Origin: Paramacrobiotus metropolitanus
Lineage: Eukaryota; Tardigrada; Eutardigrada; Parachela; Macrobiotidae
Reading direction: 5' to 3'
DNA: 64,000 bases
Assembly: GCF_019649055.1 (NCBI RefSeq)
Contig: NW_026570230.1
Coordinates: 1,240,001 to 1,304,000 of the forward strand
The first letter of the stretch is position 1, and the number at the start of each line of letters is the position of its first letter. A model generated the notes under the pieces. That model saw only the letters and a program-made list of their open reading frames with translations, ran no database searches and was not told where the DNA came from. This document shows, piece after piece, positions 36,089 through 46,450 of this stretch. The position numbers were made by a program, and so were the translations under genes.

Positions 36089-37135
36089 TTAGAAGATGAA
36101 CATCGGCCACTGTTTTCCAAAGTCTTGCTTGTTATCGGCGTGTCCCCTCCATTCAGAGAGCGGCATCGCTCGGGGCCGTCGCTTTGTTATAGTTGTCAAT
36201 GGGGCGTCTACACCATTCATGGTATTTTTATTAAAGGTAAATTCCTTCCCGTCCACACCACTCACCTTAGCACCAGGACCAGGTACAGAATGCTGCTTGT
36301 GATCCCGAAAAACTCTCTTGATACCCCCGAGGAATCTGTTCTCATTCCGTCCCGTCTGTCCAATATGTGAATCATCGATGCTATTCGACCGTTGTGAGGT
36401 CACCGGCTCACTGCCCGCACGGTCCATGGTCGGCGGTACGCTTCCCGCACGATGCCGGTAACCACCCAATATGAAGGGATTACGCGTGGCAATGCGGATG
36501 GAATTGCGATTGGTCTGCCGCTCTTCCGTCTCCGCCGTGTGGGAGGGCTTCCGGTAGCGGTGCAGTTCACTGGGGAACGATACTTTCTTCTTTAGGTGGT
36601 CTTGGTGAAGCGCTTTCTCATCGTCCTCATCCGTATCGACTGTGGGGATTTCACGGAAGGATGGCGATGGTGCTTTGAGGATGGGCGTTAAGGGGCGGGG
36701 CGTGCAGGGGATCGCCAACGTCGAGCTAGGGCGAAGATTGAGAGTTGCTGATGAAGCATCGCGTTGCATTAGGTCGGTCACTTCCCTGTCGTCTTCATCG
36801 GGTGGTGTGATACGGATCGTCAGAGGCTTCTTTGGAACCGTTCTTGATGGTACTTTGACCTTTTCCTCTGGTAATGAGGATTGCGGGCGCGGGCTGGTTT
36901 TTGCACCAACCGGCGCCGGTTTTGGTTGTAGCTGCCGGAGAGCATTGGGCTGTCTTTCCCGGGCAATTTTTCGCGAAAGCACAGCGAGATTCATTTCCAG
37001 ATCAAATAGCACATCACACATCGTAATACATTCACAGATACACTGTAATACCGCTGTATAGAAGTCGTATAAAATGGTGAGACGGTGATCGGCCAGTTGT
37101 AATGCTAATTCCCTGTACGATATCGGCGTCCGCAT
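36089..37135 (-). CDS. Unassigned Ser/Pro-rich protein with KVSF motif
   Basis: A long open exon of up to 402 codons, given here from the internal ATG at 37135 (MRTPISYREL), about 348 residues. A polypyrimidine tract and tttcag lie near 37205, so a further 5' exon is likely and the true start is uncertain. The N-terminal 70 residues are helical (LADHRLTILYDFYTAVLQ) and may form a coiled coil. The rest is basic, proline- and serine-rich and probably disordered. It contains LKKKVSFPSELHRYRK, whose KVSF fits the RVxF consensus for protein phosphatase 1 docking, and several acidic patches (VDTDEDDEKA). I do not recognise the family. A signalling scaffold or phosphatase regulator is only a hypothesis. 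Confidence 0.6.
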   Translation of the reverse strand: MRTPISYRELALQLADHRLTILYDFYTAVLQCICECITMCDVLFDLEMNLAVLSRKIARERQPNALRQLQPKPAPVGAKTSPRPQSSLPEEKVKVPSRTVPKKPLTIRITPPDEDDREVTDLMQRDASSATLNLRPSSTLAIPCTPRPLTPILKAPSPSFREIPTVDTDEDDEKALHQDHLKKKVSFPSELHRYRKPSHTAETEERQTNRNSIRIATRNPFILGGYRHRAGSVPPTMDRAGSEPVTSQRSNSIDDSHIGQTGRNENRFLGGIKRVFRDHKQHSVPGPGAKVSGVDGKEFTFNKNTMNGVDAPLTTITKRRPRAMPLSEWRGHADNKQDFGKQWPMFIF

Positions 37136-37912
37136 GTGGATTAAACTTTTGCATAATAAAGTCTGTAAAATATTTGGGATTGCTGCGCTTATGCATAGAA
37201 CTGCGACTGAAATAGAAAACAAGTTTAGTTGCTGAATGAGCGAAACTACACAATATGCAACGTCTACTCGACAACAAGTTATATGTGAAGAAAACACATA
37301 ATCGAACCAAAAAGCTGCTTTTTACAAGAAACGCTGGATTTTCGTCGCGATGTGATTCATAGTTTATTTTTTTGGCCGACCACTGATTTAGCCATAGGCA
37401 ATTTTATGCGCAGAGATCACGAATAAACAAAAAACCAGGGATCAACTGATCGTAAGAAAATACGCTTGTAAGGCAAGCAGGTACTATTCTACAACTTCAA
37501 GTACACATCTGTAATACAAATGAGTATACTTCCGCCGGTAGTATTCGCAGTCTCATACAGTGGTGTTAATGAACGATTTATTGTGTAGATATTTATACGT
37601 ACATATCTATATGTTATTTACCACGTATACGTAGCTTATAACCATTCGCAGCTTTACTTCGCTATCGTGCAACGTAAACTCTTAACACAACTTCCCCTTT
37701 AAGTGTTGTTTATCCGTAGCCCTCATTTCGGAACCATAATGGTCATGTCGAATTCAGAACACTTTTTGACGTAAAAATGTTTCTCACACGATGCTATGTA
37801 TTTTATTTATATTATGACGTAAACAAAACTATATACGCGCTTGGCAAGTCTCGGTGTTGTCATTTATTACCTGTGGTACAACGGTTATGCAACAGCTTAA
37901 AACAACACAATT
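37136..37912. other. Spacer, no further gene seen
   Basis: Part of this stretch (to about 37297) is open in continuation of the unassigned gene and may contain its upstream exon. Beyond that it is AT-rich without coding signals. Confidence 0.4.
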
Positions 37913-38206
37913 TTACAACATGAAAATTTCATTTAACTTTTCTGCTCCTTCCATCGTTCCCAAAACTGATGCAGCGTTTCCTCGTTGTATCACTAGTGAC
38001 AGTCTTTGACGTAGAAATTCATGGGAACGTCTTTCGCCTGTGTGTTGCTCCAGTCGTTTGCCCAATTCTTTAATGATGGCAATGGCTGACGGTCCCCATG
38101 GGCCCATTGTTTCGAAAGCAATTGGAGAAAAAATGTATCTGCCGTTTAAGTACGAGTACAACTGAGACTTCTTCTGTTCTGAGTCTCGGTTAGGTTTAAC
38201 GTACAC
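37913..38206 (-). pseudogene. Fragment of retrotransposon polyprotein C-terminus
   Basis: An isolated 97-codon frame carries FSPIAFETMGPWGPSAI, then a spaced LRQRLSLVIQRGNAASVLG. A segment of this shape (PIAFET-G--G, then LRQR-S---Q-GNA) is one I associate with the last part of non-LTR retrotransposon polyproteins in invertebrates. No reverse transcriptase core is found nearby, so this is a truncated relic or an exapted tail. The assignment rests on motif memory only. Confidence 0.45.
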
Positions 38207-39073
38207 GTTTGAAATTTAAAACAGTTCTTTGGTATTAGTACAAATATTTTTGTAAGCTAAAAATTAATACGAGTATGAAAACTGGCAATCAAAACTACAT
38301 TTAATGCATCTAGTACACTGATTCGCGAGCCTTTGGGAAAGTTAATTATCACTACTTGTACACAGCAATATGCGCAGTGCTACGTACTCAGTTTTAAATC
38401 ATGCAAGACTTACGAACATGACAATTAAAGTGGCCCAGCAGTAATGGTGAGTAAGCTACCATTCTGCAATACGAGTATGAATCTTAATAGTCGTATGAAT
38501 TTTAATAGTCATAACCGACAAACAAAGTAAATCACAATTGTCGTAATAACCTCCAGATATAATTAATTCTTCTATTCACTTCTACATTAACCTACATTGT
38601 GCAGGTGGTAATAATTTTATGAGTCAAAGCATGTGATACAGTATATTGTTTCTTATGATGATAAAGATTCTTGTTGATTTGATGCTCAGTGTTTTAGCAC
38701 CGGCAAAAATTTTACAGACTCGTATGACTTTACGCGCATTTGCCAATACGCGAATGAGTTTTAATTATGATCTGCAACAAGTTGCATTTGGAAAACAGTG
38801 CAGTGCTTACACATCGCTCAATTACTTACTGGTAATTGCAAGAAAATTTTAAAAATCACGCGTATACGTGCAGTATACACTGGGTATATCAGTGCCAACA
38901 AATACGGTTTAAATTAATTTTATAACATACAAAATCACAGTGAGTAACATACGGCCTCGGCCATATAAGCGAAATTATTAGAGTAATCATAACGTTTGTG
39001 AAACAAATAAAGAGCATCGGCAAAGGATCCTGACGTTATTCCTTCTTCCCATTGAGAACAATGGCCCATTCGA
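38207..39073. other. Intergenic region, no gene seen
   Basis: AT-rich, short frames only. Nothing resembling an exon or a repeat of note. Confidence 0.5.
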
Positions 39074-39764
39074 CTAGGTTCGCACCAAATATTCATCCCC
39101 CCTAACGAAATTCGGGATATAGCTAAATTTATTTGTACTGGTTCTTCTTGTCGGCACAGTTAGGTACCTCCCGGAATGACCATAAATTCCGGAAGCGGGA
39201 CGTGCTGGCGATGCTACCGGATGCTTAGCTTGTGTCCGTAGAAACGTGTCGGTCGAATGCGATAAATCTTTTCCGAGTTTTTCTTTTACTCTGATATATC
39301 CGCGTGGTTCAAACTGCGTTAAGTAATGCACTTCCTCCTTCGACCCGGCATTTCTCACCGTGGATAACGGATATACTGAGCCATCGTCACCAACCGCAAG
39401 ACCGATTTCTACGTTCAAAATTTTCTGCGCAAGATATGTATTTCGCGCGGCTTGCTCGTAGCCACTGTAGTAACGATTGGCAGTTCTGACGCCGGTGTAA
39501 TGGAGTGATGGCATAATTGTCATCACGTTCTGGCATCAGACCAAGTTCAGGTATCAGACCAGAATCGATACTTCTTGGAAGAGTGAACAATCGGCGATTT
39601 GCGGACTTTTGATCGCGTGCCAGATGTTTCCGACGATCACTCCAGTTCACGATGCGTGTTGGAAATTCGGCGTAACGGATTCCTGGTAAATCGTCGGTTG
39701 CAGTCAGCGACGCAAACGATACCTTTTTCACGGTTCGAATTGTGGCGGTTTCATCAGAAGCCAT
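39074..39764 (-). CDS. Unassigned small protein with KVSF motif, apparent frame change
   Basis: The frame from MASDETATIRTVKKVSF (ATG at 39764) runs about 80 residues to near ELGLMPERDD. A second minus-strand frame, open from 39526 to the stop at 39074, continues with protein-like sequence (RTANRYYSGYEQAARN, later FEPRGYIRVKEKLGK). The two overlap at 39387-39526 in different frames. No intron with matching phase could be placed between them. The simplest reading is one protein of about 225 residues interrupted by a single frameshift, real or from assembly. KKVSF again resembles an RVxF phosphatase-docking motif. Family unknown. Confidence 0.45.
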
Positions 39765-40486
39765 ATTATAAGTACTCGTACAGTAGCTGTCCATCAAATG
39801 ACGGAACATGAATTTAGGAAAAAATGTTTTAATGAAACAAAAGCTACTATCATCAGGAGATTCAAAGGAGGTACCACGCGACGATCACAACTAATGGCAA
39901 ACGTGAACGCGCATGGTAGAAAAAAAACTATCTCAAAAATATTAAATTAGTAGAAAATGCTATTAGTGCATTCGGTGCACAAATTCGGGTTTTGTCCTTT
40001 ATGTCGACACTTGCCGGACAAAAATCTCTGTTTACTGGGAAAGTAAGCTGTAAATGTTCCGATATATAAATATTAGTTACGTTATAGTGTGAGACAATGC
40101 GTAGAACTAAACGTGCTTGTCTTAATTTTGCCCTTACCAGGATTACTAGTACTGCAGAAATTCAGTTAAGGAATTAATTATAATCCAGATAACCATTTAC
40201 CAAGAAACGCTAACCCTTCCGGTTTCCTTTAATGTCTGCAAATGCAATTCTTCCGGCAGGTTTGCCTAAGGTCATACATTTACAGCTGATTGTGAGTACA
40301 GTACTTCAAGTATTCCGTGGTAGTTCCGGTTATCACGACTGAGTATCAATTAATGCATTTATTCTCTGTTGTTAATCTCCAAAGTGTTGTAAGAGGAGAA
40401 TCCTCTTTACACACAGCAGCCGCCCATCCGCCGCCTACCTGGTTGGCTCAAGCTCAAGCACAAATATCTTGATCTTCGCCAACAGC
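39765..40486. other. Intergenic region, no gene seen
   Basis: No coding signal. The sequence leads into the tRNA-like element and then the foldback transposon. Confidence 0.5.
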
Positions 40487-40556
40487 GGTGATGGCACAGT
40501 GGCTGTGCTACGTGGATCTCACTCGGTAGCCAGCGGTTCGATTCCGCTCCATCGCC
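40487..40556 (+). tRNA. tRNA-like element (degenerate tRNA or SINE head)
   Basis: The 70-base unit starts GGTGATG and ends CATCGCC, giving a seven-pair acceptor stem with one G-T wobble. TGGCACAGTGG (40492-40502) fits the pol III A box and GGTTCGATTCC (40535-40545) is a perfect B box. GCAC/GTGC can form a D stem and AGCGG/CCGCT a T stem. The anticodon arm does not fold into a normal 5-pair stem and 7-base loop, so an isotype cannot be given. A tRNA-derived SINE head or tRNA pseudogene is as likely as a functional tRNA. It lies 96 bases from the foldback transposon. Confidence 0.45.
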
Positions 40557-40645
40557 ATTTTTCGGAATTTCCTCAACAGACAGGATCTTCATCTGACCGC
40601 CCTCCCTCGCTGAGATCATCACGGACAGCCGACTTATGGCTGCCT

Positions 40646-40651
40646 CTGTTA
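40646..40651. repeat. Left target-site duplication (CTGTTA) of foldback element
   Basis: CTGTTA abuts the left end of the element and recurs at 44126-44131 abutting the right end. The six bases match exactly. Confidence 0.7.
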
Positions 40652-43600
40652 TATGGAATTCCGAATGGCCGGGAGTTTTGTTGATGTTTGCTGTTTGATT
40701 TAGAAAGTTTGATCAAAGATCAATGATTACAAGACAATGAATTTGGATGGTTTGATTTAAAACCATTGATTTTCAGATCAGTGATTTTCAGTCAATGATT
40801 ATGAATCAATGATTTTCGGACACCATGATTTTAAATCAGTGATTTTCAGATCAGTGATTTTCAGTCAATGATTATGAATCAATGATTTTCGAACACCATG
40901 ATTTGAAATCAGTGATTTTCAGATCGGTGATTGAAAATGACTGACTTAAATGTTTTGATTTTGGATCACTGAATACAATTAACTGGTGATTCACTGGTGA
41001 TTGTATTAAATCAATGATTCATTAAAGACAGACCTGCAATCATTGATTGCCATTCATTGGCTTGCCATCAGTGATTTTCAATACGTAACCGTCGCCGCGT
41101 GCAATGGAAACCCGCTATTCAGACTTGGAAAAGTTTTCACGCTTTACAAGTTCCGATTCCTATCTACCGATTCCAATAAATTTACTCCAGTAAAAAGGTT
41201 TAGAAATCATTCAGAGTGATACACACAAATAATGATATGTTGCAGTGCTTCACATTTTTAATTATTTGATGAAAAATGCGAAAAACAAGTTAAAACGAAG
41301 TTCTGTATATCACCATAAATTCTGTTATACTGTAAAAGAAGAAAAGGATGGCATTCTATGCAAGCGAGATAATATAAGTGTTCCAGTGATCCGGTCACGA
41401 AAAACATAAAGCTTTTACTCCAGGCAGGACATTAACGGGTACTCCAGGATGTACATTAAGTAAGACTGACCAGTGATAGCTGAACATTAAGCTGTACTGC
41501 AGGCTTTCCCACTAACTAAACTTACGAGCTAAATAGTTCCATTGAGTTATTCGCACACATACCAGACGCATATCGTTTTATGGAGAAAAATTAGCTTTGT
41601 CAAGCAGTGTTTTTTATAGCGGGGTGGTCTTTATTCTTATCGTTTAAAAAAATGTGAAGTTAGTATTGCAAATCGTCCAATGACGCGTCTGTGCGCACTT
41701 CAAAGACGCCACCCATCACGCATCCGAAATACTGAAATTCGGTGAAAACTGAGCGCTGGCCCGCCTGTACGACATCTGCGTTGGCAATAGAGTCTTTTAT
41801 TTGCTTTAGTTTTGAGTTTACAAAGAGTTCACAAAATAGATTGTTGATATTTTCATGTGCATTTAAGGTTCAAAATCGTCGAAATTAGATTTGGAATTTT
41901 TAGAACACAAACAAAAATTACACCGCGTTCAAGTGTTTAGTGCTCAGAATCTACAGCGTACTTTGTGCCAGCTTCAGCTAAATCCGGATATGATCAGCCA
42001 AGCTAATAACCACGCGATGCAGCATGCCCGCAATCAGCGCTGCAGAAGATCGGTATCTCCGATGCGTGATGGGCGGCATCTTTGAAGTGCGCACAGACAC
42101 GTCACAGGACGAAATGCTATACTTAATTTACATGTTTTTTAAACGATAAAAATAGAAACCAACCCACTACAAAAAATTTTTTTCTATAAAGCGATAGGCG
42201 TCTGGTATGTGTGAGAATAACTCAATGGAAATATTTTGCTTGTTAGTGCAGCACAGGTTGAACTACAGGCCTTACACAAGGTCATACTACGGGCTATACT
42301 ACGAGCTGTACTACAGGCGGTACATTAGGCAAACAAGTTCTGTACACGCCGGAGTATAGTTAAAATGCAGAAGATATTAGTTAAGCATATTGAATATTTT
42401 TGTAATTATACTTAATCACATTAGAACTAATTTGAGGCGTAAAAATTGAAACCGGTAAACTGGAAGCATGGATATATATTTGATACGCAAGACACAATTA
42501 TTAATGAATTTTAGCACTGCATCGAGCCGAATTAACAAATTCATAAAACCAGAGACGCGGACAATCTGCAGCTTTCAGAAAAAAAAACACTTTTGTCTTT
42601 AGTTTTTTGCAAAAAAAGTGTTAATAGGGTGACTTATATTGCGCTCAGAAAAGTATTTAAGAATTCAGATGCATTACGTTAAACAAATCAACAATCATTG
42701 CGATGGGCTGCCTAAATTTTTTAATATCCTAAATTCTGTGTGCTATTACGCTATATTTGTTTTTCTGATGTGATAAAATACAATTAAGAAAAATATTCAA
42801 GATGCTTAGCTGATATCTTGTGCCATATGGCTATAGTGCGGCCGACCCCGGCGTGCTGGTTTGCCTCGCTTGTTTGCCTAATGTTCCTGTAGTACAACCT
42901 GCAGCACAGCCCGGAGTGCAACCTAGTGCATGCCCTGCAGTCTAACCTGTAGAGCACCAAGTTCAATTTAGCAATACCATTAGCATTATTTATCGTACAG
43001 CCAGCAGTACATCTCAATGTACGACCTGTTGTAAAATGTTTGCTTTCTATGATTCAGATACATGTGTTGCTTTCGTATTTGTTTAGAATGTTGTCAAATT
43101 TTCTTGCAGAGCATTACAAAATTTATCCATATATACTGAACGGAGTTTTTTTTTGTTTTTCGAAAAGTAAGTAAAAATCTATGTGCACGCATTGTTATCA
43201 TTTTTTATGTACATTACTACAAAAGGATTAATAAGCTTTCTAAGTTAAGATGTTCAATTGATATACATATTGCTTCTCGTCGATTTTCAGTTTGCCAGTT
43301 AATGGAAGATGTAAAAGCAATGGTGGTTGTTATTTCATCTTTGCTAATGAAATGTCAAGTTCTTATCCAGAAGAAAATGTATTATTTCGATATTATTTTA
43401 GTTGAATGTCACAAGTAATACATCATTATTATGCTAGAATTAAAGCTGCACTAGCAATTAGTTATCTGGACTCAGTATTGAGTAGCTGTGCGCAATTCGG
43501 ATTGGTTGGGTGGTAGTGAACAGGAGTGCGCAGCCGCGTTTTAAGACGGTTTTCTTGTGCCGCAGAGTCTACGGTGCACTGGATACCAAACATTTTCGTG

Positions 43601-44125
43601 TTTTCCAAGTCCGAATAGCGGCATCCAGTGCACGCGGCGACGGTTGCGTATTGAAAATCACTGATGGCAGGTCAGTGCAGGGCAATCAATGATTGCAAAT
43701 CAGTCTTTAATGAACCATTGATTTTAATTCAATCGCCTGTGAAATGTATTCACTAACCCAAAATCAAGCCATTTAAGTCAGTCATTTACAGTCACTGATC
43801 TGAAAATCACTGATTTCAAATTCATGGTTTTCGAAGATCATAGATTCGTAATCATTGGCTGAAAATCACTGATCTGAAAATCACTGATTTCAAATCATGG
43901 TGTCCGAAAATTATTGATTCATAATCACTAAAAATCACTGATTTCAAATCATGGTGTCCGAAAATCATTGATTCATAATCATTGACTGAAAATCACTGAT
44001 TTGAAAATCAATGGTTTTAAACCAAACTATCCAAATTCATTGTCTTGTAATCATTGATCTTTGATCAAACTTTCTGAATCAAACAGCAAACATCAACAAA
44101 ACTCCCGGCCATTCGGAATTCCATA
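40652..44125. mobile_element. Foldback-type DNA transposon with long terminal inverted repeats, probably non-autonomous
   Basis: The ends are near-perfect inverted repeats starting TATGGAATTCCGAATGGCC and extending about 500 bases each (about 40652-41150 and 43600-44125). They differ by scattered substitutions and small indels. The arms contain many degenerate copies of CAATGATT / CAGTGATTTTC, forming internal tandem repeats. A 6-base CTGTTA duplication flanks the element. A second, nested inverted repeat lies in the core (about 41540-41740 against 42050-42240), with AAGTGCGCACAGAC and CGTCTGGTATGTGTG in opposite orientation on the two sides. No frame longer than about 77 codons occurs, and no transposase is recognisable. 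The 6-base duplication excludes TA- and TTAA-targeting families. The superfamily is undetermined. Confidence 0.88.
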
Positions 44126-44131
44126 CTGTTA
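44126..44131. repeat. Right target-site duplication (CTGTTA) of foldback element
   Basis: Exact copy of the six bases at 40646-40651, immediately outside the right inverted repeat. Confidence 0.7.
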
Positions 44132-44789
44132 TAGTGTTCGTAATGTGATGTAAACCTGCGCCCATTTAGCAGACAATTTACCGGCTTAAAAAATTAGAAA
44201 AAAAGATATACATGCAAATATGTATTATCCTCTGTTGTGAACAGCCAAAATGTAAGACTACAATCGTGGTAGAACGTCGCGGGGTAATTATTGTATGCGT
44301 ATACACATACAGTACAATACAATAAGAGTAGCAAAATATTCTGTGAATCGTGGCTTCAAACAAAACGTGCAGTAATAAATTGACGAGCAATTAAACGTTG
44401 AAAACACTAGCCAGAGGAAGCGTTTTATTTTTCGCAATTAACTGGACCGAAGTTTTTGGTGGAGACGCACACCCAGCCGCGAGACGGTAACTCCGTGAGA
44501 AGTACTGTACTGTACCCTTTAATACCCTGTTGCTGCTTTAAGTTTTAACTGTTTTGGTGCAGAACACTGGAATTAGTGGAACAGCATCTTCATAAGATTT
44601 GTGACATTTGTCACGTCTTTATGTCTTTTCAGTAATCCAGTTTTTTGTTTAAATTGGTTTAAAGTTTTATAATGTTCATACAAGTGTAGTTAATTGTTAT
44701 AACTTGTGATTAAATAGCGCTTTGTACCTTTCCCGTCCGTGACTGATTCGGTGTAATAGTGAGTGTGATCTTCTACAAGAAGCTGAGAA
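44132..44789. other. Upstream region of BLOC1S6
   Basis: About 650 bases between the transposon and the start codon. The last part is probably 5' untranslated leader. The transposon lies within 700 bases of this start codon. No defined element recognised. Confidence 0.4.
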
Positions 44790-45239
44790 ATGAGTGATTC
44801 GCCACCAAGTCCCTCTGGCGCAGATAACCAGAATTATGAGCCCATTCCCGAGCACTCGCCATGCCAGCCGGATAGCACGGATCTTCGTGTGCGTCTGTCA
44901 GAGGTGCACAGCAATCAGTGCGTGATACTGGACAGTCTGTCGGAGATCAACTGGCGCTTCGGAGACGCTGGAAGCACCTTCGATCTGGACGCTGAAGCGG
45001 AACGCGCCAAACAATATTTGCAGAAACTGTGCACCATCCGCCAGAATATGAGCGTTATACAGAACAAGCTGACACGCCTGCAGGAGCGCGCCTACAAAAT
45101 CAAGCAGTTTAAGGAGAAGGAATACACGGGCGCATACCGGAATTGGCTGTCGGATTTGGAATATCAGCGCCATTTGACAGCGAAATTCGAACCTGCAGCC
45201 AGACGCAGCAACGATACTCTTCCTAAAGCTCAGCAATAA
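44790..45239 (+). CDS. BLOC1S6: BLOC-1 subunit 6 (pallidin)
   Basis: A single-exon gene of 149 residues. After a disordered Ser/Pro/Glu N-terminus, residues 45-115 read NQCVILDSLSEINWRF, then a spaced AKQYLQKLCTIRQNM and KLTRLQERAYKIKQ. This aligns along its length with the coiled-coil core of pallidin (NQ-VLLDTL, AEAKHYHAKL-NIRKEM, KLKKRA-KLQQ). Pallidin is a coiled-coil subun of BLOC-1, which sorts cargo from early endosomes to lysosome-related organelles and binds syntaxin-type SNAREs. AATAAA signals follow the stop near 45246. Intronless structure contrasts with its neighbours. It could be a retrocopy or simple intron loss. Confidence 0.82.
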   Translation: MSDSPPSPSGADNQNYEPIPEHSPCQPDSTDLRVRLSEVHSNQCVILDSLSEINWRFGDAGSTFDLDAEAERAKQYLQKLCTIRQNMSVIQNKLTRLQERAYKIKQFKEKEYTGAYRNWLSDLEYQRHLTAKFEPAARRSNDTLPKAQQ

Positions 45240-45418
45240 GTAATAATAATAAATATTGAACGTACGTAATAAATATTGATACTAGAAACTGAAGGATTGC
45301 TGATTGTACATAAATTTTGTACGTTATAAACTTATACAAAGTAGTTGAGCGATTTGTGCGGGTGATGAGACTTTGCAGTTTTCTGCAGTACTTATTTTAC
45401 ATCGCAAATTTACTCTTA

Positions 45419-45517
45419 CGTAATAAGAGTAAACTTTCAGTTAATGAAATGTTTATGTACCGTAAGCAGCTTACGGTATATAAACATTTCATTAACTGAA
45501 AGTTTACTCTTATTACG
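45419..45517. repeat. Near-perfect 99-base palindrome (hairpin or miniature inverted-repeat element)
   Basis: Two arms of about 48 bases, starting CGTAATAAGAGTAAACTTTC, are complementary with one mismatch and a two-base centre. The transcript would form a stable hairpin. It lies about 180 bases downstream of the BLOC1S6 stop. Confidence 0.9.
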
Positions 45518-46450
45518 ATTGCAGATTTTCCATAAGATATTGTGGAGTTTTGCTCATTCCACGAAGAAGCCACACGATTTTCCCCAGATTCAATTCCATA
45601 ATATTGTTCGTTTTGTACATCAAGTGAAGATAACTGCCATTTTGTTCCTGTTCCAACTCATGGGCACATCGGACGTATGTCTGGACTCTGGAGTGTGCCT
45701 GCTGAACTACGAACGAACGAATAACGACCAAGTTGGACCAACTGCCTTTTCTTTGCTTGTGACATGTGGTACTTTTGTTCCGTCTGTTTTTTTCTAACTA
45801 TGCTTTTCCCCACCCTGTGATACATCTTATTGCTTTATACGATCATATTTTTATATTTTTCCAGTTTTCAGTTGGTTGCGTTTTATGTGATATATTTGAG
45901 TAATGGTGCAACTTGATAGTGACGATGAAATAACAGTTAGTAATTTCTGACTGATTCGATTGTCTTTGTTGACTTGCTAATGTATGAGCTCACAAAAAGT
46001 TTTTGACAATGAACATACACAAAAAAACTGCGTTTTAGATTCGGTCGCAGGAAACATGTTCTTCGTAAATTTTCAGCACTGTGGCGGAAATTCAGCCGAC
46101 CGGGGATTACCGACAAAATCTTTTAAGGTTTTCGTGACCCTTTGAAATTAAACGCAGTGGCTACAAAATACATAAGTACTTTTCCTGACATGATGTTAAG
46201 TACTGTACTTATGGTTAGTAAGTATCTGCTGTAAATCTTGTGTTCACACAGTTCTCCGTTCGGAGCAAACTGTTATCAACGCAGCACAACGAAAATTAAG
46301 AAACCAACCAACAACTCAAAAAGAAGCAAAGATTCATGGGAATTCCCGAAAGTCTGCAGCTAGAAATTATTATGATCACATTTAATTTTCACTCGCAAAA
46401 TACGCAGCGTGGCCAGAACTGCACAAAAATTTGTTTTACTACAGATCATT
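45518..46450. other. Intergenic region between BLOC1S6 and CARNMT1
   Basis: Convergent 3' ends meet here. No further gene seen. Short open frames lack protein character. Confidence 0.5.

Noticed and set aside
37032-37310. Alternative frame (SSMHKRSNPKYFTDF) overlapping the unassigned gene
   Set aside because: It could be a spliced exon, but the donor is weak and the longer frame is uninterrupted for 402 codons; kept only as uncertainty about the start.
40740-41000. CRISPR-like array of short repeats
   Set aside because: Repeats are degenerate, have no unique equal-length spacers and form the arm of an inverted-repeat transposon in a eukaryotic genome.
42784-43017. 77-codon frame rich in Cys and Tyr inside the transposon
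   Set aside because: It derives from tandem units near TACAACCTGCAG; repeat-driven, no transposase motifs.
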